This document shows, piece by piece, positions 1 to 6,356 of a stretch of 9,441 bases of DNA (positions within the stretch are counted from its first letter, which is position 1; each line of letters begins with the position of its first letter). The position numbers and the translations under genes are program-made. Source of the DNA: Phormidesmis priestleyi (GTDB lineage Bacteria > Cyanobacteriota > Cyanobacteriia > Phormidesmidales > Phormidesmidaceae); the NCBI GenBank assembly GCA_003242115.1, contig QBMP01000175.1:1-9441 (forward strand), read 5' to 3'. Under the pieces are notes generated by a model, which saw only the letters and a program-made list of their open reading frames with translations, was not told the DNA's origin and did not search any database.

Positions 1-38
1 TACCGGGCGAGGGGGGCTTTTCCTATTCTCCCGTATTA

Positions 39-108
39 TTTGAGCGAACCATGAGCCCTATTGCTTTTGTAGCATTTCTGAATCTCAAATTCTTTTGAGC
101 GAACCATG
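39..108. repeat. 15-bp direct repeat, two copies 55 bp apart
   Basis: The 15-mer TTTGAGCGAACCATG occurs perfectly at 39-53 and again at 94-108. The 40 bases between the copies show no obvious similarity to each other or to a mobile-element end. The remainder of 1-157 holds no reading frame I can support. The pair lies just before a truncated DUF4058 gene, so it may mark an old rearrangement point or be a repeated regulatory site; the sequence does not decide between these. Confidence 0.6.
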
Positions 109-157
109 CGTATAAACAGATGCTGATTCACAAAGAGGCCCAAAACAAAAAACCACA

Positions 158-637
158 GTGATATCCAGTTTCAGTCATTTTATTGAGGTCATAGGGGCCG
201 TAGATTCAAATTCCACTGCTCCGATTGAGCTGTTATCGTCCGCTAATAAGAAAAAGGGTAAGGATAGAGATACTTACGAGGCGAAAAGAGCGGCTATTTT
301 TAGTAGCGCCTCTCATTTTATTGAGATTGATCTTTTGGGAAGTCAGTCGCCTTTCACCATTATCGGTACGAGCAATGTGGGCGACTACTATGTGTTAGTG
401 AGCCGGGCTAGTCGTCGGCCTCAAGCTGATTTGTATTCATTTACCTTGCGCGATCGCCTGCCAGAATTTTTGCTGCCACTCAAAGAACCTGATGAGGCGA
501 TCGCAGTTGATCTGCAAAGTATTTTTCAGGAAGTGTGTGAGCAAGTCAGCTACGACTTACGCCTTGACTATACCTAGCCAGTTCCGGCACCTCCATTATC
601 AAGCGAAACTCAGACTTGGATTGAGGATTTAATCTAG
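158..637 (+). pseudogene. DUF4058 family protein, C-terminal remnant with in-frame stop
   Basis: The frame from GTG 158 to TAG 575-577 gives 139 residues that match, from memory, the C-terminal half of the cyanobacterial DUF4058 family: a segment like IELLSSANKKKG, then YEAKR, HFIEIDLL, YYVLVSRASRRPQADLY, and an ending YDLRLDYT. Full members are roughly twice as long, so the N-terminal half is absent, and the frame is closed by TAA at 113-115 with no start farther upstream. After TAG 575-577 the same frame continues with PVPAPPLSSETQTWIEDLI and stops at TAG 635-637. This resembles the family's usual Pro-rich tail, so the first TAG probably replaced a sense codon such as CAG. The family function is unknown; some members have been discussed as nuclease-like, which I cannot support here. 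Two HIP1 sites (450, 497) lie inside. A short expressed protein cannot be excluded, but a decaying gene is more likely. Confidence 0.7.
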
Positions 638-700
638 GCAAATTGGGTATGGCCTCCTGTGGCACAATGGTTAAACCCTTCAACTAATTGATTTAAGCCT

Positions 701-1774
701 GTGAGTATTGCCATGACTGCCCGCCGAGCCGTTTTTCCCTTCACTGCGGTGATCGGCCAAGAAGATATGAAGCTAGCGCTGATCTTGAATGTGATTGATC
801 CGAAGATCGGTGGGGTGATGATTATGGGCGATCGCGGTACCGGCAAATCGACCACCATCCGCGCCCTCGCTGACCTGCTGCCAGACATTGAAGTCACCGA
901 AGGCGATCCGTTTAACCGGGAGCCCAATAATCCAGATGTTCGGGCCGAGCGCGAAGGCCAAGAGATTAAAGTAGCGGCGAAAAAAGTGCCGATGGTCGAT
1001 CTGCCTTTGGGCGCAACGGAAGATCGGGTGTGCGGCACCATTGATATTGAAAAAGCCTTAGCTGAGGGCGTCAAGGCGTTTGAGCCCGGTCTGTTGGCCA
1101 AAGCCAATCGGGGTCTGCTCTATGTCGATGAGGTCAACCTGCTAGACGATCACCTCGTCGATGTCTTACTCGATTCGGCGGCTTCTGGCTGGAATACCGT
1201 AGAGCGTGAAGGCATTTCCATTCGCCATCCGGCTCAGTTTGTGCTGATTGGCTCCGGCAACCCCGAAGAAGGCGAACTGCGCCCGCAGCTATTAGATAGA
1301 TTTGGCATGCATGCTGAAATTCGCACCGTGCGCGATCCTGAACTGCGAGTGCAAATTGTGGAGCAGCGGACTGAATTTGACAGCAATCCGGATGCTTTTG
1401 TAGTCAAATGTCAAGCTGAGCAAACAGCGCTTCAGCAAAAGATTATTGAGGCGCAAAATCGTTTGAGCGCAGTCACCTTAGATCATGAGTACCGGGTGAA
1501 AATTTCTGAGGTTTGCTCTGAGCTAGATGTCGATGGGTTGCGTGGCGACATTGTGACGAATCGGGCCGCGAAGGCACTTGCGGCCTACGAAGGTCGAACT
1601 GAAGTGACGCTGCAAGATGTGCAGCGGGTGATTGCTTTGTGCCTGCGTCATCGCCTGCGCAAAGATCCGCTGGAATCGATTGATTCGGGCTTTAAGGTGG
1701 AGAAAACCTTTAGCAAAACCTTTGGGGTGGCAGAGCCTGCGGCGAATGGTCGGCAGATGGCTGGCGCGAGATAG
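701..1774 (+). CDS. chlI: Magnesium chelatase ATPase subunit I (ChlI)
   Basis: This is the AAA+ motor subunit of magnesium chelatase, which with ChlD and ChlH inserts Mg2+ into protoporphyrin IX, the first committed step of chlorophyll synthesis. The 357-residue product has the family's usual length. Visible motifs are Walker A GDRGTGKS at residues 43-50, a central [22 protein letters not shown] segment split here as [12 protein letters not shown] (99-110) and the ChlI insertion that follows, Walker [11 protein letters not shown] around 139-148 with D143-E144, then [18 protein letters not shown] with the sensor and Arg-finger region, and a C-terminal helical lid including [19 protein letters not shown]. 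The start is GTG 701 or ATG 713; an in-frame TGA at 689-691 excludes anything farther upstream, and neither candidate has a strong Shine-Dalgarno sequence. The 63-bp gap to the DUF4058 remnant must hold any promoter, but I see no convincing -35/-10 pair. ruvC follows after 87 bp. Identity is very secure. Confidence 0.97.
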   Translation: MSIAMTARRAVFPFTAVIGQEDMKLALILNVIDPKIGGVMIMGDRGTGKSTTIRALADLLPDIEVTEGDPFNREPNNPDVRAEREGQEIKVAAKKVPMVDLPLGATEDRVCGTIDIEKALAEGVKAFEPGLLAKANRGLLYVDEVNLLDDHLVDVLLDSAASGWNTVEREGISIRHPAQFVLIGSGNPEEGELRPQLLDRFGMHAEIRTVRDPELRVQIVEQRTEFDSNPDAFVVKCQAEQTALQQKIIEAQNRLSAVTLDHEYRVKISEVCSELDVDGLRGDIVTNRAAKALAAYEGRTEVTLQDVQRVIALCLRHRLRKDPLESIDSGFKVEKTFSKTFGVAEPAANGRQMAGAR

Positions 1775-1805
1775 GAATTTGCGTGAGATGGCGTTTGAGC
1801 GAGAT

Positions 1806-1855
1806 CAGCCATTTTTTCAGCCATTTTTGAGATGGATAATTTTTGAGATGGATAA
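1806..1855. repeat. Short tandem duplications in the chlI-ruvC gap
   Basis: Two nested tandem duplications fill this gap. CAGCCATTTTT occurs at 1806-1816 and 1818-1828 (period 12). ATTTTTGAGATGGATAA occurs at 1823-1839 and 1839-1855 (period 16, sharing one base). The second array ends only six bases before the ruvC GTG, so it forms the ruvC leader and supplies no good Shine-Dalgarno sequence. Replication slippage is the simplest origin. Confidence 0.7.
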
Positions 1856-1861
1856 ATTACT

Positions 1862-2359
1862 GTGGTGACCAAACGCATTCTGGGGATCGATCCTGGATTG
1901 GCGATTTTAGGATTTGGGGTGATTGAATATGACCCGGCTGAGCGCTGTGCCAATTCGCCTCATATTCAAACGATCGATTACGGCGTCGTGCAAACGCCTG
2001 CTCGCACGGATACGGGGCAGCGGCTATGCACTATTTATGACGATTTGCACAGCGTGATTGATCAGTACAAGCCGGATTTAGTCTCGATTGAGAAGCTGTT
2101 TTTTTATCGGATGGGCAATACCATTTTGGTTGCTCAGGCGCGTGGGGTGGTGATGCTAGTTTTGGCTCAGCACAATTTGCCGTTTGTGGAGTTCACGCCT
2201 GCGCAGATCAAGCAGTCGATTACAGGTCATGGCAATGCTGATAAAGTAGAGGTGCAAGATGCCATTACCCGCGAACTTAAGCTAGAGAGTATTCCTAAGC
2301 CAGATGACGCCGCCGATGGTTTGGCCGTGGCGCTGACAGCCTGGTTTCGGATGGAGTAA
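1862..2359 (+). CDS. ruvC: Holliday junction resolvase RuvC
   Basis: RuvC is the dimeric endonuclease that cuts four-way DNA junctions symmetrically after branch migration by RuvAB, in homologous recombination and fork repair. The 165-residue product has the normal length and an RNase H-like fold pattern. The four acidic catalytic residues line up with those of E. coli (D7, E66, D138, D141): D10 in GIDPG, E77 in SIEKLFF, and D149 and D152 in [11 protein letters not shown]. The conserved segments [11 protein letters not shown] (86-96) and [17 protein letters not shown] (112-128) are intact. Two adjacent GTG codons (1862, 1865) could each start translation; no strong Shine-Dalgarno is present. 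The gene lies 87 bp after chlI and 24 bp before a gene of unknown function on the same strand, suggesting one transcript. ruvA and ruvB are not in the window, which is common for cyanobacteria. Confidence 0.96.
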   Translation: MVTKRILGIDPGLAILGFGVIEYDPAERCANSPHIQTIDYGVVQTPARTDTGQRLCTIYDDLHSVIDQYKPDLVSIEKLFFYRMGNTILVAQARGVVMLVLAQHNLPFVEFTPAQIKQSITGHGNADKVEVQDAITRELKLESIPKPDDAADGLAVALTAWFRME

Positions 2360-2383
2360 TGTCTGTGGTAAAGGTTTAGAGCT

Positions 2384-2926
2384 ATGCACCTGCCAGAATT
2401 CGCTACGCCATTGGCTAGAGCCCAAGTAGAGCAGCTCATGCAGCCTGCGCTGATTCGGGTGATTGACAACATTCGTAAGCAGCTAGAGGTGAGCGATTGG
2501 CAGGGCAGCTACGAGGAAGAGTTAATTTGGCCGGTAGGCACAACCGCCGAACAGCAGCAAGCCTATACGACCTTGCAAAAACAGCTTCACGGCGTACCCC
2601 CGGAAGAACATGATCGAGTTGCCGCTTTGATGTCGCAACTGCCTCAGCCTTCGCCGCTTTATCGGCTGAAATTATTGCCAGCAAAGTCGACTGGCTTAGT
2701 CAATGGGCCAGCCGAGCCAGTCACTGAACCAGCGGTTGAGAAAGTCGTAGATATTTGGGCGCTGTGCTATCAGGTTTGTGCGATCGCATATGATCCTGAA
2801 GAAGCAGACGACTCACCGATTGAAGCGGACAATAGCCTGTTAGATGATCAAGGCGACATAGATTGGCAGCGGCTTGATGATAAGACTAAGCTGCTGGTGG
2901 AGAATATTTTTCAGAAGCTGCCGTGA
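2384..2926 (+). CDS. Hypothetical protein encoded after ruvC
   Basis: I do not recognise a named family. The 180-residue product is soluble-looking, with no signal peptide or membrane segment. Residues about 1-35 form an amphipathic helix-like start, followed by an aromatic, acidic stretch (WQGSYEEELIWPVG, about 44-57). A Gln-rich helical part follows, then a Pro-rich linker (about 107-118). A second, strongly acidic region contains VDIWALCYQVCAIAYDPEEADD, quoted as IWALCYQVCAIAYDPEE, and ends in a basic-hydrophobic helix (LLVENIFQKLP). ATG 2384 is preceded by AAGG at 2371-2374, a weak but usable ribosome site. The 24-bp gap after ruvC implies co-transcription, but a link to recombination would be inference from position only. 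It ends 22 bp before the end of a convergent gene and no terminator hairpin is visible there. Codon use, an internal HIP1 site (2780) and normal composition support a real gene. Confidence 0.8.
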   Translation: MHLPEFATPLARAQVEQLMQPALIRVIDNIRKQLEVSDWQGSYEEELIWPVGTTAEQQQAYTTLQKQLHGVPPEEHDRVAALMSQLPQPSPLYRLKLLPAKSTGLVNGPAEPVTEPAVEKVVDIWALCYQVCAIAYDPEEADDSPIEADNSLLDDQGDIDWQRLDDKTKLLVENIFQKLP

Positions 2927-2948
2927 AGCGCAGACCTGCTAGAGTTTT

Positions 2949-4094
2949 CTACACTTCTCCCCAGCCAGGATTCAGCCGCTTCATGATTGGGTTATAGAGC
3001 TTGAAGTAAGCAATTGATCCGAGCTGACGGAGCAGAGATTTTTGTCGGGTGTCGGCTCCCATGCAGCGCTGACACACCGGATGGGTGACCTGAAATTTGT
3101 CAAAGCCTGCCCGCAGACCGCAAGCGGGAGATTGACGATCTAAAATGTCGCTGAGCGTGGCGTGATTAAGGTTGCCTAAAGGAATTTGGCCGTCGTAGTC
3201 TTTGCAGCAAGGGACGACAGTGCCATCGTACAAAATGCCTGCCTGATCGGTGGTGCCATTGCAGTAGCCAAAGCTGGCCGGAATCACGGTGGGGCTTTCG
3301 ACGTTGCCCCAGCTATCGAGCGGGAAAGTCTCCAAGGCGAGTTTGGGAGTGAGTTCTATGACCTGCCAGCGGCCTGGTTTGTGCTGAGCGAGTTTCTGTT
3401 GTAATTCTGTTGTAATTGGCTGATGAGAATTTTCAAATAGGAGGCGCTGGCACCACTCACTGAGCTGTTGCTGCATTTGCTGCTTGCCTTCAACAACGTG
3501 CATGGTTTTGTGCGGGACGAGAAAAGGGTGCGGAGTAGTATCTAAAAACTTGATATGGATACGAGTAGGCGATCGCTCATCGGCTAAGTTGGCCTTTACG
3601 TATTTGGTAATGCCGTTGAAGTATTGTTCCGGCTGAAGGTTGGGCGGTGCGCCGCGAATGATGAATGTTTCTGGATCGGGCGTTTGCAGTGAAATGGTGA
3701 CTTTGGGAATGCCAGAGGAAACAAGTTTGGCAATGTGCTCGGGGCGGATGTGGAAGGTGCTGCCGTTGGTGGTGAGATGGAGGTTGAGATGGCGTTGGTT
3801 GGCAAGGGCGATCGCTTCAAAAATATGCGGATAGATCAGCGGTTCACCCATCAGATGAAACGCCACAACTTTCGCTAGTCGCTGCTCCGCAATTTCATCT
3901 AACGCTTTTTCCAATAGCGCCAGCGACATATGCCCTCGCTGGCGCTGCATAATCGCATCCGGGCAAAACTCGCACTTAAAGTTACATACATTCGTGACTT
4001 CTAAGTGAATGCGCTCTAGCCGGTGGCCCTGCGAAGACGATAGCTGCGAAGATGACAACAAAAATTCAGCCCTTTTGCAATACGACTTCCTCAC
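2949..4094 (-). CDS. Radical SAM/SPASM domain protein
   Basis: The product belongs to the radical SAM superfamily with a C-terminal SPASM extension; substrate unknown. The signature CNFKCEFC gives Cys37, Cys41 and Cys44 (CX3CX2C) for the SAM-cleaving 4Fe-4S cluster. HLMGEPLIYP has the GEP segment that contacts the SAM amino group, and LTTNGS fits a later barrel strand. The SPASM part shows Cys278 in GYCNG, the pair Cys296-Cys297 in VVPCCKDYDG followed by LGNL, and Cys341 and Cys344 in CQRC, suited to one or two auxiliary clusters. Members modify peptides, proteins or small molecules. About 100 residues between barrel and SPASM part (roughly 180-270, Gln-rich) are unlike the core. The start is uncertain: GTG 4094 is the first usual start codon after an in-frame stop at 4152-4154, lacks a Shine-Dalgarno, and residues 13-22 are a small SSSQ duplication, so translation may begin later. 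No clear partner gene or precursor peptide adjoins it; it is convergent with the ruvC-linked gene. Two HIP1 sites lie inside. Confidence 0.9.
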   Translation of the reverse strand: MRKSYCKRAEFLLSSSQLSSSQGHRLERIHLEVTNVCNFKCEFCPDAIMQRQRGHMSLALLEKALDEIAEQRLAKVVAFHLMGEPLIYPHIFEAIALANQRHLNLHLTTNGSTFHIRPEHIAKLVSSGIPKVTISLQTPDPETFIIRGAPPNLQPEQYFNGITKYVKANLADERSPTRIHIKFLDTTPHPFLVPHKTMHVVEGKQQMQQQLSEWCQRLLFENSHQPITTELQQKLAQHKPGRWQVIELTPKLALETFPLDSWGNVESPTVIPASFGYCNGTTDQAGILYDGTVVPCCKDYDGQIPLGNLNHATLSDILDRQSPACGLRAGFDKFQVTHPVCQRCMGADTRQKSLLRQLGSIAYFKLYNPIMKRLNPGWGEV

Positions 4095-4276
4095 TTTATC
4101 AAGCGCGTCTTGAAAATATCTGAGAATGAACTGAAACCTATTGGTTTTGGATTAGAAATCCCAGAGCCTACAACCCTATACGGACACACTCGATACGCTG
4201 TACTCCCGCCCGTCAACTGACGCCCGTAGAGATTGCGGATATCCCTCACATGCGCTCAGAGGCTTCGATCTCGTAT

Positions 4277-4309
4277 GTACTTTTCTTGATAATACGTACT
4301 TTTCTTGAT
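4277..4309. repeat. 14-bp direct repeat, period 19
   Basis: GTACTTTTCTTGAT occurs perfectly at 4277-4290 and 4296-4309. The two copies are separated by only five bases. It lies within an open but start-poor frame, so it may be a slippage duplication in decaying sequence rather than a protein-binding array. Confidence 0.65.
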
Positions 4310-4408
4310 GTAGCTTCTGCGGATATTACGGATATTTGTGTGCGCTTCATTGGCTGTGTCATTGAATTTGCGGATGGCTTTCAACAAGCGCAGCGATTGT
4401 AATGACAA

Positions 4409-4439
4409 TGTGAAGCCAAAGTTTGCAGCTTACTTCACA
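4409..4439. other. Inverted repeat, possible hairpin
   Basis: TGTGAAG at 4409-4415 pairs perfectly with CTTCACA at 4433-4439 across a 17-nt loop. It begins just after the TAA at 4400-4402. There is no T-run behind it, so it is a weak terminator candidate; it could also be an operator dyad upstream of the CAP-protein promoter. Confidence 0.4.
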
Positions 4440-4451
4440 AGCCCCTAAAAG

Positions 4452-4496
4452 AGATTACTTAGAGATTGCTTAAAGATTACTTAAATCAAGTGATTT
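4452..4496 (+). promoter_or_regulatory. Candidate Pho-box-like triple repeat plus dyad
   Basis: Three adjoining 11-bp units AGATTACTTAG (4452-4462), AGATTGCTTAA (4463-4473) and AGATTACTTAA (4474-4484) repeat about once per helical turn. Read as 8-mers spaced by 3 bp, they are CTTAGAGA, CTTAAAGA and CTTAAATC. The cyanobacterial SphR/PhoB Pho box is known as three 8-bp repeats of the type YTTAAYYW with 3-bp spacers. Spacing and the first four or five bases fit, while the last three positions do not fit well. A perfect dyad AAATCA-AG-TGATTT (4483-4496) overlaps the end. The array is about 216 bp before the CAP-protein ATG. Binding of a response regulator to this array, and control of the CAP gene by phosphate, are inferences. 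Confidence 0.4.
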
Positions 4497-4608
4497 TGAT
4501 TTTTCAATGCCGCTGCTTTACACAGTAGCAATGTCAGAGATACACCGCAGACAAGGGCCGTCATTTAGCCCAGTCCTCAAATTTTCAAGCTTTTTTGTCA
4601 TCCCGTGG

Positions 4609-4632
4609 GCTCAAGGTGTTTATGCCTTGAGC
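4609..4632 (+). other. Perfect 8-bp hairpin in the CAP-gene leader
   Basis: GCTCAAGG at 4609-4616 and CCTTGAGC at 4625-4632 are perfect complements around an 8-nt loop. A second, smaller hairpin (TGCC 4644-4647, GGCA 4654-4657, loop of six T) follows. Both would lie in the 5' untranslated RNA if transcription starts near the repeat array upstream. No T-run follows the main hairpin, so it does not look like a standard terminator; a stability or regulatory element is possible. Confidence 0.45.
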
Positions 4633-4700
4633 GCAGATTCTATTGCCTTTTTTGGCAGGTGAATCCTCGGACATTCGCTAAAACACAGGAGTATTTTTAG

Positions 4701-5513
4701 ATGAAATGCACGGCTTGGTGGAGTATTGCGCTAGTGGGATTGCTGGCAACTAGCTGCACGGGAGGAGAAAGTAGCGGTAAACCGGGGGTGCCTGTCAGTA
4801 CAGATGTGACGAATTCTGGCAACAAATCTGCCGTTACGGTATCAGGCGACTGTTCTCAGCTCAACAGCTTTTTCTCTGAGCTATTAACGTTGACTAACCA
4901 AGCCCGCCAAGATGCAGGCGTTGGAACCCTGCGGTTTTCTTATCAGCTAGGGCAGGCAGCTCAGAACCACACTCAGGCAATGGGCACTCAAAATTTCTTT
5001 AGCCATACCGGCAAAGACAACTCTACCTTTGTTTCGAGAATTGCGGCCACCGGCTACCAATACACGGCTGTTGGTGAAAATTTGGCGGCTGGGCAACCGA
5101 CGCCGCAAAGCGTTGTTCAAAGCTGGCTAAACAGCCCAAGCCACAAGGCTAATTTGTTAGCGGCTGATTTTACTGAAGTCGGGTTTGGTCTATACAACGC
5201 CACCGGCAGCTCTGATTTTGGGTTTTATTGGGCGCAAGAATTAGGCAAGCCATCCGGTAGCCCGACTCGCTCTGAAGTTTATATCCCGACTAGCTGCGGT
5301 ATCACCACCGCTAGCGCTGATGCCACTGTAAAAACGCTGGTCGCGGGTGTCAGTGCTCGAATGGGAGATAACTTGGAACCCAGTATGTTGCCCAGTATGG
5401 CAGCGTTGTCTGACGCGGCAGGCGCTGATTCGCAATCTGTGCCTGAACCGGCAATGCTGCTAGGAATTATGACGTTAGGACTGGCCTTCTGGCGAGATCT
5501 GGCTAAATCGTAA
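4701..5513 (+). CDS. Secreted CAP/SCP (YkwD-like) protein with PEP-CTERM-like tail
   Basis: The core, about residues 55-195, is a bacterial CAP domain (cysteine-rich secretory/antigen 5/PR-1 fold, YkwD type). Diagnostic pieces are NQAR, NHTQAMG with His90, FFSHTG with His102, VGENLAAG with Glu126, a WLNSPSHKANLL segment with His148, EVGFGLY and FYWAQELG. These polar residues form the family's putative metal-binding cavity; biochemical activity of bacterial members is mostly unknown. The N terminus (MKCTAWWSIALVGLLATSC) is short and hydrophobic and ends in a lipobox-like LATSC, predicting a lipoprotein with Cys19 as first mature residue. Cys51 and Cys199 flank the domain and could form a disulfide. 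The C terminus has PEP at 248-250, then a hydrophobic stretch (about 251-264) and RDLAKS, the layout of a PEP-CTERM exosortase signal. A good ribosome site, AGGAG at 4687-4691, supports ATG 4701. It ends 13 bp from the convergent permease gene. No exosortase gene is in view. Confidence 0.9.
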   Translation: MKCTAWWSIALVGLLATSCTGGESSGKPGVPVSTDVTNSGNKSAVTVSGDCSQLNSFFSELLTLTNQARQDAGVGTLRFSYQLGQAAQNHTQAMGTQNFFSHTGKDNSTFVSRIAATGYQYTAVGENLAAGQPTPQSVVQSWLNSPSHKANLLAADFTEVGFGLYNATGSSDFGFYWAQELGKPSGSPTRSEVYIPTSCGITTASADATVKTLVAGVSARMGDNLEPSMLPSMAALSDAAGADSQSVPEPAMLLGIMTLGLAFWRDLAKS

Positions 5514-5526
5514 GGTGCTTAACCCT

Positions 5527-6309
5527 CTAAAGCTGTCGTTCTTGTACCAGCATTCGACGGTAGGAGATCCAGCCAACGGCGACCATAAGAGCGGCAAAAA
5601 TCAGCAGAAACCAAAAGTGAGTGCCGTTTTCACCTAATGGTGTGTCGGGGTTGAGCAAAGCGTCAGTGAGCGCTTCGGTCATGTGATAAATCGGGTTGAA
5701 GCGAGCAATATTCAACAGAGAATCGGGGAAAAGAGAGATGGGGAGAAAGGCTCCGCCTAAAACCATTAGGGGAACGCCAAAAGCCGCGATTAGGGCGCTG
5801 ACATCTTCGGTGCGGCGGGCGAACTGTGTGCCCAGCATAAAGCCTAGACCGACGTAGGCCAGAATGCTGAGGGCAATAATGACAATGGCTAAGGGCCAAG
5901 CGGCATCGGGGAAGGTGGCTCCGGCGAAGGTGGCGATCGCAAAAATCACCAGCGTCTGCCCCACCCCAATCACGCTATGGGCCAAAAAAATCCCCAAAAA
6001 ATAAGACACCCCGCTCAGCGGCGACAAAAACAAGCGCTTCAGCGTCTGCTGCTCTCGCTCTGCCACCACGGTAGCCACCCCACCGCCCAAACAGCTAAAG
6101 AACAGCGCCGCGCCGACTAGCGTTGGCGGTGCGGCCACTGCAAAGGCGGTGCTCACGGTTGTATCTGCCCGCTCAGCGGTGATTAGCCCGTTCAGCATTA
6201 AAATCAGCGCCGGAAAAACCATCCAAGAAATTAAGCTGCGCCCCCGCCGAAACAGCTCCGTCAAAATGCGTCGGGCCACAGCCCAACTCTCACGCCAGTA
6301 TTTTTTCAT
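5527..6309 (-). CDS. ABC-2 type transporter permease
   Basis: The 260-residue product is the membrane subunit of an ABC-2 (DrrB/NodJ-like) exporter. It has a cationic N-terminal helix (about 1-25) and about six membrane spans, near 27-44, 58-82, 104-131, 138-160, 169-190 and 230-250. Two family landmarks are present: the cytoplasmic loop EREQQTLKRLFLSPLS after span 2, which couples to the ATPase, and GAFLPISLFPDSLLNIARF with NPIYHMTEAL after span 5. Substrate cannot be deduced; relatives export drugs, polysaccharides or lipids. The matching ATP-binding protein is not in this window, and the gene stands alone between a convergent CAP gene and a divergent peroxiredoxin gene, so the ATPase must be encoded elsewhere. 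ATG 6309 is the only reasonable start, since an in-frame TAA lies at 6328-6330. No Shine-Dalgarno lies close to it, and a TATAAT six bases upstream raises the possibility of a leaderless message. Confidence 0.92.
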   Translation of the reverse strand: MKKYWRESWAVARRILTELFRRGRSLISWMVFPALILMLNGLITAERADTTVSTAFAVAAPPTLVGAALFFSCLGGGVATVVAEREQQTLKRLFLSPLSGVSYFLGIFLAHSVIGVGQTLVIFAIATFAGATFPDAAWPLAIVIIALSILAYVGLGFMLGTQFARRTEDVSALIAAFGVPLMVLGGAFLPISLFPDSLLNIARFNPIYHMTEALTDALLNPDTPLGENGTHFWFLLIFAALMVAVGWISYRRMLVQERQL

Positions 6310-6356
6310 GAGCGCATTATAAACTTGTTATAGCTCCTCCTATATATAGATGATTT
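6310..6356. promoter_or_regulatory. 47-bp divergent promoter region
   Basis: These 47 bases separate two genes that start in opposite directions, so both promoters must overlap here or lie within the coding regions. On the minus strand a perfect TATAAT (6316-6321) sits so that transcription would begin at about the A of ATG 6309. No TTGACA-like element lies 16-18 bp behind it. On the plus strand TATATA (6341-6346) could serve the gene at 6357, again leaving almost no leader. AGGAGG on the minus strand (6336-6341) is too far from 6309 to act as its ribosome site. Confidence 0.35.

Larger units (their letters stand above)
4095..4700. other. 606-bp intergenic region, repeat and dyad rich
   Basis: This gap separates the divergently transcribed radical SAM and CAP-protein genes and must hold both promoters. 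From left to right I see: a small dyad AAACC/GGTTT at 4134-4147; CGTCA/TGACG at 4211-4222, flanked by two GCCCG copies; a start-less open frame running from before 4200 to TAA 4400-4402; a 19-bp-period duplication at 4277-4309; a hairpin at 4409-4439; a triple 11-bp repeat with a following dyad at 4452-4496; a perfect 8-bp hairpin at 4609-4632; TGCC-T6-GGCA at 4644-4657; and the ribosome site AGGAG at 4687-4691. No gene is secure here. Confidence 0.7.

Noticed and set aside
643..668. TTGGGT ... CACAAT as a chlI promoter
   Set aside because: The spacer of about 14 bp is too short and both hexamers are poor.
634..1107. 157-codon open frame on the minus strand
   Set aside because: It lies wholly or largely antisense to the well-supported chlI and its translation resembles no domain.
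1632..1868. 78-codon plus-strand frame across the chlI end
   Set aside because: It overlaps chlI in another frame and runs through the tandem-repeat gap; low-complexity Arg/Trp-rich product.
1648..1953. 101-codon minus-strand frame
   Set aside because: Antisense to the ends of chlI and ruvC, both of which are conserved genes.
3596..3834. Overlapping short frames on both strands
   Set aside because: They are shadows of the radical SAM gene, whose motifs are clear on the minus strand.
4134..4147. AAACC/GGTTT hairpin as a terminator
   Set aside because: Five base pairs only, no GC-rich stem, and it is upstream of, not behind, the radical SAM gene.
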